Below the pieces are notes generated by a model. That model was not told where the DNA came from, did no database searches, and saw only the letters and a program-made list of their open reading frames with translations. Shown piece by piece: positions 60,439 through 64,000 of a DNA stretch of 64,000 bases (the first letter of the stretch is position 1; each line of letters opens with the position of its first letter). Location: assembly GCF_001077535.1 (NCBI RefSeq), contig NZ_CP011968.1, positions 3,348,001 to 3,412,000 on the forward strand, given 5' to 3'. This DNA comes from Clostridioides difficile ATCC 9689 = DSM 1296. GTDB taxonomy: Bacteria; Bacillota; Clostridia; Peptostreptococcales; Peptostreptococcaceae. The position numbers and the translations under genes were made by a program.

Positions 60439-62106
60439 ATGAAAAATTGGTGGAAAAAAGCAACTGTCTATCAAATATATCCAAAAAGTTTCAAAGATAG
60501 CAACAATGATGGTATAGGTGATATAAATGGTATTATAGAAAAATTAGATTATCTGTATTCTTTAGGTGTTGATTTATTATGGTTGACTCCTATGTACGTT
60601 TCTCCTCAAAGAGATAATGGATATGATATAGAAGATTATTATAATATAGACCCAAAATATGGGACAATGAATGACTTTGAAAAACTCTTAAAAGAAGCTC
60701 ATAAAAGAGACATAAAAATAATGATGGATATGGTCCTAAACCATACATCTACTGAACATAAATGGTTTAAAGAATCTAAAAAAAGCAAAGACAATCCATA
60801 TCGTGATTATTATTTCTGGAAAGATGCTAAACCTGATGGTTCTGTTCCTAATAACTGGATATCCAGATTTAGTGGAACTGCTTGGAAATATGATGAAACC
60901 ACTAACCAATATTATTTACATTTATTTGAAGAAACTCAAGCTGATTTAAATTGGGAAAATGAAAAGGTTCGTGAAGAATGTTACAAAATACTAGAATTTT
61001 GGGCTGATAAAGGTATTGATGGTTTTCGTTTAGATGTAGTCAACCTACTCTCCAAAACACCTGGATTACCTGATGACCCTATAACAGGACCAAAAGGAGA
61101 TGGAAGAACTCACTACGCTGATGGTCCTCGTATACACGAATATTTACATAATATGAATCAAAAAGTTTTCAAACCTAAAAATATAGTTACTGTAGGTGAA
61201 ATGTCATCTACTACACCTGAAGAGTGTATCAACTATACTAGAGAAAATCGAGAAGAACTATCTATGGTTTTTAGCTTCCATCATATGAAAACAGATTATA
61301 AAGGAGGCGCAAAATGGACTAATGAAATGTTCTCTCTGGATAAATTAAAAAAAGCACAATCTGACTTTCAATATAAAATGTATGAAGGAAAGGGATGGAA
61401 TGCTCTATTTTACTCTAATCACGACCAACCTAGAGCTTTATCTCGATTTGGAGATGATAGATTTTTTCGTCAAGAAAGTGCTAAGATGTTAGCCATAACA
61501 CTATTTGGTCTACAAGGTACTACATACATATATCAAGGTGAAGAAATAGGTATGACAAATGCCTACTTTACTAAAATAGATGAATATGATGATGCTGAAA
61601 GTAAGAATTCATACTATCATATGATTAAATCTGGTATTGATGAAAAGGAGGCATTGCTTATACTTCAACAAAAATCCAGAGATAATGCCCGTACTCCTAT
61701 GCAATGGGATAATACTATTTATAAGGGGTTTTCTAATCATAAACCGTGGTTAAAAGTTAATAATGACAATATTAGTGTAGAAAATGAGCTTAATGATTCT
61801 CGTTCAGTCTTTTATACTTATCAAAGATTAATCAAATATCGTAAACAATATGATATTTTTACAGAAGGTACTTATAGATTGTTAGATGAAAATCATAAAA
61901 ATCTATTTGTTTATGAAAGAGAGTATAAAAACCAAAATCTTCTTGTTATAAGTAATTTTACTCATGATAATGTAGTATATAAATTACCTGAAACTTATTT
62001 GAATAAATTAAACTACACAATACTTGAAACCAATTACACTAGAGATATAATTGAAAATAAAATGGAAATAAAACCTTACGAAAGTATAATGATATATTAT
62101 AAATAA
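60439..62106 (+). CDS. treA: Trehalose-6-phosphate hydrolase (phosphotrehalase, GH13)
   Basis: A 555-aa GH13 enzyme that splits trehalose-6-phosphate into glucose and glucose-6-phosphate. VYQIYPKSFKDSNNDGIGD is the N-terminal GH13 motif; nucleophile Asp is in DGFRLDVVNLLS, acid/base Glu in TVGEMSST, and the stabiliser in YSNHDQPRALSRF. AGGAGG lies 9 nt before the ATG. Single-gene unit ending in a strong terminator. An oligo-1,6-glucosidase is the nearest alternative, but the treR context favours TreA. Confidence 0.92.
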   Translation: MKNWWKKATVYQIYPKSFKDSNNDGIGDINGIIEKLDYLYSLGVDLLWLTPMYVSPQRDNGYDIEDYYNIDPKYGTMNDFEKLLKEAHKRDIKIMMDMVLNHTSTEHKWFKESKKSKDNPYRDYYFWKDAKPDGSVPNNWISRFSGTAWKYDETTNQYYLHLFEETQADLNWENEKVREECYKILEFWADKGIDGFRLDVVNLLSKTPGLPDDPITGPKGDGRTHYADGPRIHEYLHNMNQKVFKPKNIVTVGEMSSTTPEECINYTRENREELSMVFSFHHMKTDYKGGAKWTNEMFSLDKLKKAQSDFQYKMYEGKGWNALFYSNHDQPRALSRFGDDRFFRQESAKMLAITLFGLQGTTYIYQGEEIGMTNAYFTKIDEYDDAESKNSYYHMIKSGIDEKEALLILQQKSRDNARTPMQWDNTIYKGFSNHKPWLKVNNDNISVENELNDSRSVFYTYQRLIKYRKQYDIFTEGTYRLLDENHKNLFVYEREYKNQNLLVISNFTHDNVVYKLPETYLNKLNYTILETNYTRDIIENKMEIKPYESIMIYYK

Positions 62107-62118
62107 AGTTATTTATGT

Positions 62119-62173
62119 AAAAATGGTAGGAGCTGTAGCACTATTTTCTAGCACGACAGCTCCTACCATTTTT
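62119..62173. terminator. Strong bidirectional terminator between treA and the RiPP genes
   Basis: AAAAATGGTAGGAGCTGT (62119-62136) pairs perfectly with ACAGCTCCTACCATTTTT (62156-62173), 18 bp, with A- and T-runs on both sides, so it works for treA (+) and for the peptide operon (-). Confidence 0.88.
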
Positions 62174-62309
62174 AATTAACATATATAAAACAAGGTATTT
62201 TAAAGTTGCTTTTATAGATATAATAAACAATTGTAATTAGATTCTATTAATTTTAATAAAGTTAATTATGTTAATTGATAAAGCTAAAACTAATTATATT
62301 TAACTCTTT

Positions 62310-62528
62310 TTATTTTTTTTGTCCAGGTATTTCTCCTGGTGATCTAAATTGTTGACCATTATTTATTTTAGAACCTTTCACTTGATTTGTGTGATAGAAT
62401 GACCATGTTCCCCCAGAACAACTACAAGAGCATAGATTTGCACACAGAGCACCACAATTACATCCTCCTTTAGGATCTATTTCTCCATTTGCAGAATCAT
62501 ATAAATTTCTTTTTCCAAAATTAGACAT
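62310..62528 (-). CDS. Cys-rich RiPP precursor peptide (CLI_3235-type bacteriocin precursor)
   Basis: A 72-aa peptide. Leader about residues 1-22 (MSNFGKRNLYDSANGEIDPK), then six cysteines in 15 residues, CNCGALCANLCSCSC (Cys23, 25, 29, 33, 35, 37), then GGTWSF and a polar tail of about 30 residues. AGGGG lies 9 nt before the ATG. The layout and the two genes upstream match the clostridial CLI_3235-type cassette, whose Cys are probably cross-linked by a radical SAM enzyme to form sactipeptide/ranthipeptide bonds. The product and its activity are unknown. Confidence 0.7.
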   Translation of the reverse strand: MSNFGKRNLYDSANGEIDPKGGCNCGALCANLCSCSCSGGTWSFYHTNQVKGSKINNGQQFRSPGEIPGQKK

Positions 62529-62569
62529 ATCATTTTTCCCCTCTCATTTGTTATATTATTATATTTTAA

Positions 62570-62860
62570 TTAATTAAAATTAATAGAATTCTCAAGTTTT
62601 TTAACAATATCATAAATATTGTTAAAAGAATTAAATCTTCCTGATAAAATTACATCCTCTGGAATAGATATAGAAAAATAGTCTTCTATATCATACAATG
62701 TTAATACTAGTTCACGAGCAGGCATCATTATCTTAGATTCAAATAAATTTTCATTTTTTAAATAACAATTTTCATCAAAATTTATTTTTGATCTTTTCTC
62801 AAATATATTTACTAAAACTGTATAGATATCTAGTTTATTCATAACTTCTGTGTTTACCAT
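62570..62860 (-). CDS. Acyl-carrier-related protein of the peptide maturation system
   Basis: A 96-aa helical protein. ARELVLTLYDIEDYFSISIPEDV follows helices II-III of acyl carrier proteins (LxLVxxxxxxEExFxIxIP). The site where ACP has the pantetheinylated Ser in a DSL motif reads MMPAREL, so there is no Ser for a prosthetic group. Short ACP-related proteins of this kind belong to the CLI_3235 cassette. It lies 41 nt upstream of the precursor and 33 nt downstream of the next gene. Confidence 0.62.
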   Translation of the reverse strand: MVNTEVMNKLDIYTVLVNIFEKRSKINFDENCYLKNENLFESKIMMPARELVLTLYDIEDYFSISIPEDVILSGRFNSFNNIYDIVKKLENSINFN

Positions 62861-62893
62861 ATCAGTATTTCACCATCCTTTATGTAAAATATT

Positions 62894-63970
62894 TTATATA
62901 GATGCTACAGTACCATATTTTATAAATTCTTTGATCATTAATTCTATTAATCTGTCTATTTCAGATTTGTTAGATAAACAAAATACATTTTTATTCTGTA
63001 ATGTGGCTATTTTTTTCTCGACTAATGATTTTCCTAATGTTAAATAAAATGGTTTTCCCATAGTCTCTGTTGGGTGAGATAATATTGATTTCGCAGCAAT
63101 ATTGTAATAATCTACCTCTATATTAAACTTACTTTTTGTAATTTTACCAAAATAAGAAATTTCTTCATCACTATATTTACCATATGGAATAGATAGTATT
63201 GTACAGTCTGGAGTTACTGCTTGAAGTACTTTGTACATTGTAATTCCAAAATCACCAAATGCTTTCGAAGAAAATGGAAGTATACCACCTGGAATTCCGA
63301 TAATTATAAGGTCAGGTTTTTTTTCTAATTCTAATTTTTTTAGAGTATTATTAAGCATTAGTACCTTGTCTTGTTCTTCTATATTATTTGAGTACATAAA
63401 CTCAGGGAATGAGTAGAAATCAAATAATTCGCAAACTTGACGTGTTCCAATTTGAAGAACCTTATATCCATCAATTAGTAACTTATTTCTTAATGCTAAT
63501 TGAATATCAAATTTTTCTAAGCCTTCAAATATGCTACATACAAAAATAACAGGTGTATCAATATTGTATATTCTTCCTTGAAAATCTTTTACCATATTTT
63601 TTGAACTATTAATTTCAAACTGTTGTTCTTTAGGTATAATCATTTTTAAATTATCAATATTACTATTTGAATTACTAAAAAAGATTATTTTTTTACCATG
63701 ATTTACAGCTTTTTTTATATTTTCTAAAATAATATTTTCGCTTTCATCACTATAAAAATTATTAAGTAAGATATATGTACATTTTTCTAATTCCTTATCA
63801 AAATTTTCAGAAACTTCTAAAGACTTACCATTAAATTTATATTTATCTCCTAAGATTCCATTCCCCTTTAAACTTACAATTGATGTTATATCTATATCTT
63901 TTAGTAAATTCTCTTGTTTAACAAATGGAGCCATTTCCTCTGTGAATGGATAAATTAATACTTTTTTCAT
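62894..63970 (-). CDS. Peptide maturation system protein, TIGR04066-like
   Basis: A 358-aa soluble protein. The N-terminal part (about 1-115) is an alpha/beta fold (MKKVLIYPFTEEMAPFV); the central part starts TPVIFVCSIFEGLEKFDIQLAL and has a P-loop-like or dehydrogenase-like region, then IIIGIPGGILPFS and KPFYLTLGKS. I recognise it from its place between an ACP-like protein and a Cys-rich precursor; biochemical role unknown. GGAGG lies 6 nt before the ATG. The operon probably continues past the window with the radical SAM maturase. Confidence 0.6.
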   Translation of the reverse strand: MKKVLIYPFTEEMAPFVKQENLLKDIDITSIVSLKGNGILGDKYKFNGKSLEVSENFDKELEKCTYILLNNFYSDESENIILENIKKAVNHGKKIIFFSNSNSNIDNLKMIIPKEQQFEINSSKNMVKDFQGRIYNIDTPVIFVCSIFEGLEKFDIQLALRNKLLIDGYKVLQIGTRQVCELFDFYSFPEFMYSNNIEEQDKVLMLNNTLKKLELEKKPDLIIIGIPGGILPFSSKAFGDFGITMYKVLQAVTPDCTILSIPYGKYSDEEISYFGKITKSKFNIEVDYYNIAAKSILSHPTETMGKPFYLTLGKSLVEKKIATLQNKNVFCLSNKSEIDRLIELMIKEFIKYGTVASI

Positions 63971-64000
63971 TTTAATCCTCCAATAGATTCTAATTAGTTT

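Noticed and set aside
60254-60484. Open frame on the minus strand over the treA promoter
   Set aside because: No similarity to any family and it covers the treA promoter and start; a shadow frame.

Overview
The window is low-GC Firmicute DNA and looks like a Clostridioides difficile chromosome segment. The reasons are strong AGGAGG ribosome sites, frequent TTG and GTG starts, the gene content, and a treR-treA pair whose repressor has Leu at residue 172, the numbering used in the C. difficile trehalose literature. The species call is inference, not a database match. It is mainly a carbohydrate-uptake region with seven phosphotransferase (PTS) systems, a defence block in the middle and the edge of a peptide natural-product cluster at the right end. 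I see no rRNA, tRNA, CRISPR array, prophage or intact insertion sequence.

Left part (1-9.5 kb): a muropeptide-sugar recycling group (partial mupG, a lactose-family PTS IIC and IIB, a small membrane protein, anmK), then a BceAB-type ABC transporter with its response regulator and sensor kinase. A perfect TTACA-N4-TGTAA box lies upstream of bceA. 9.6-15.6 kb: an alpha-glucoside operon (glvR, glvC, glvA, a 4-TM protein, an EIIA(Glc) protein and an MFS sugar permease). 15.8-17 kb: a secreted S41 protease-like protein.

Xylose block (17.5-26.8 kb): xylBA, a divergent ROK repressor xylR, and a mannose-family PTS with a GH31 alpha-xylosidase-like enzyme. The xylB promoter and the GH31-PTS promoter share a sequence that is probably the XylR operator. 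Next come a decayed AraC-type fragment, a DUF523-like protein and an ECF transporter S component.

Defence block (28.9-38.5 kb): a GmrSD-like DUF262/DUF1524 nuclease and a type I restriction-modification operon hsdM-hsdS-(102 aa)-mntA-hepT-hsdR, with a HEPN/MNT toxin-antitoxin pair inside it.

Second sugar block (39-62 kb): a fructose operon (RpiR regulator, fruK, EIIBCA, class II aldolase); a cellobiose-type PTS with a GH1 phospho-glycosidase whose acid/base Glu is Gln, divergent from a PRD regulator; a mannosylglycerate module (RpiR regulator, mngA, mngB, glycerate kinase); and a trehalose region (Glc-family PTS and ChbG-like deacetylase, divergent treR, treA). treR carries an in-frame amber codon at codon 8. 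The PTS and treA promoters share an identical 19-nt stretch containing a palindrome.

Right edge (62.3-64 kb): a Cys-rich precursor peptide, a degenerate acyl-carrier-like protein and a maturation protein that match the clostridial CLI_3235-type RiPP cassette; the expected radical SAM maturase would lie just outside. Three copies of a MITE-like element of about 107-123 bp with TGTCTCAAAAT terminal inverted repeats lie in three intergenic gaps.
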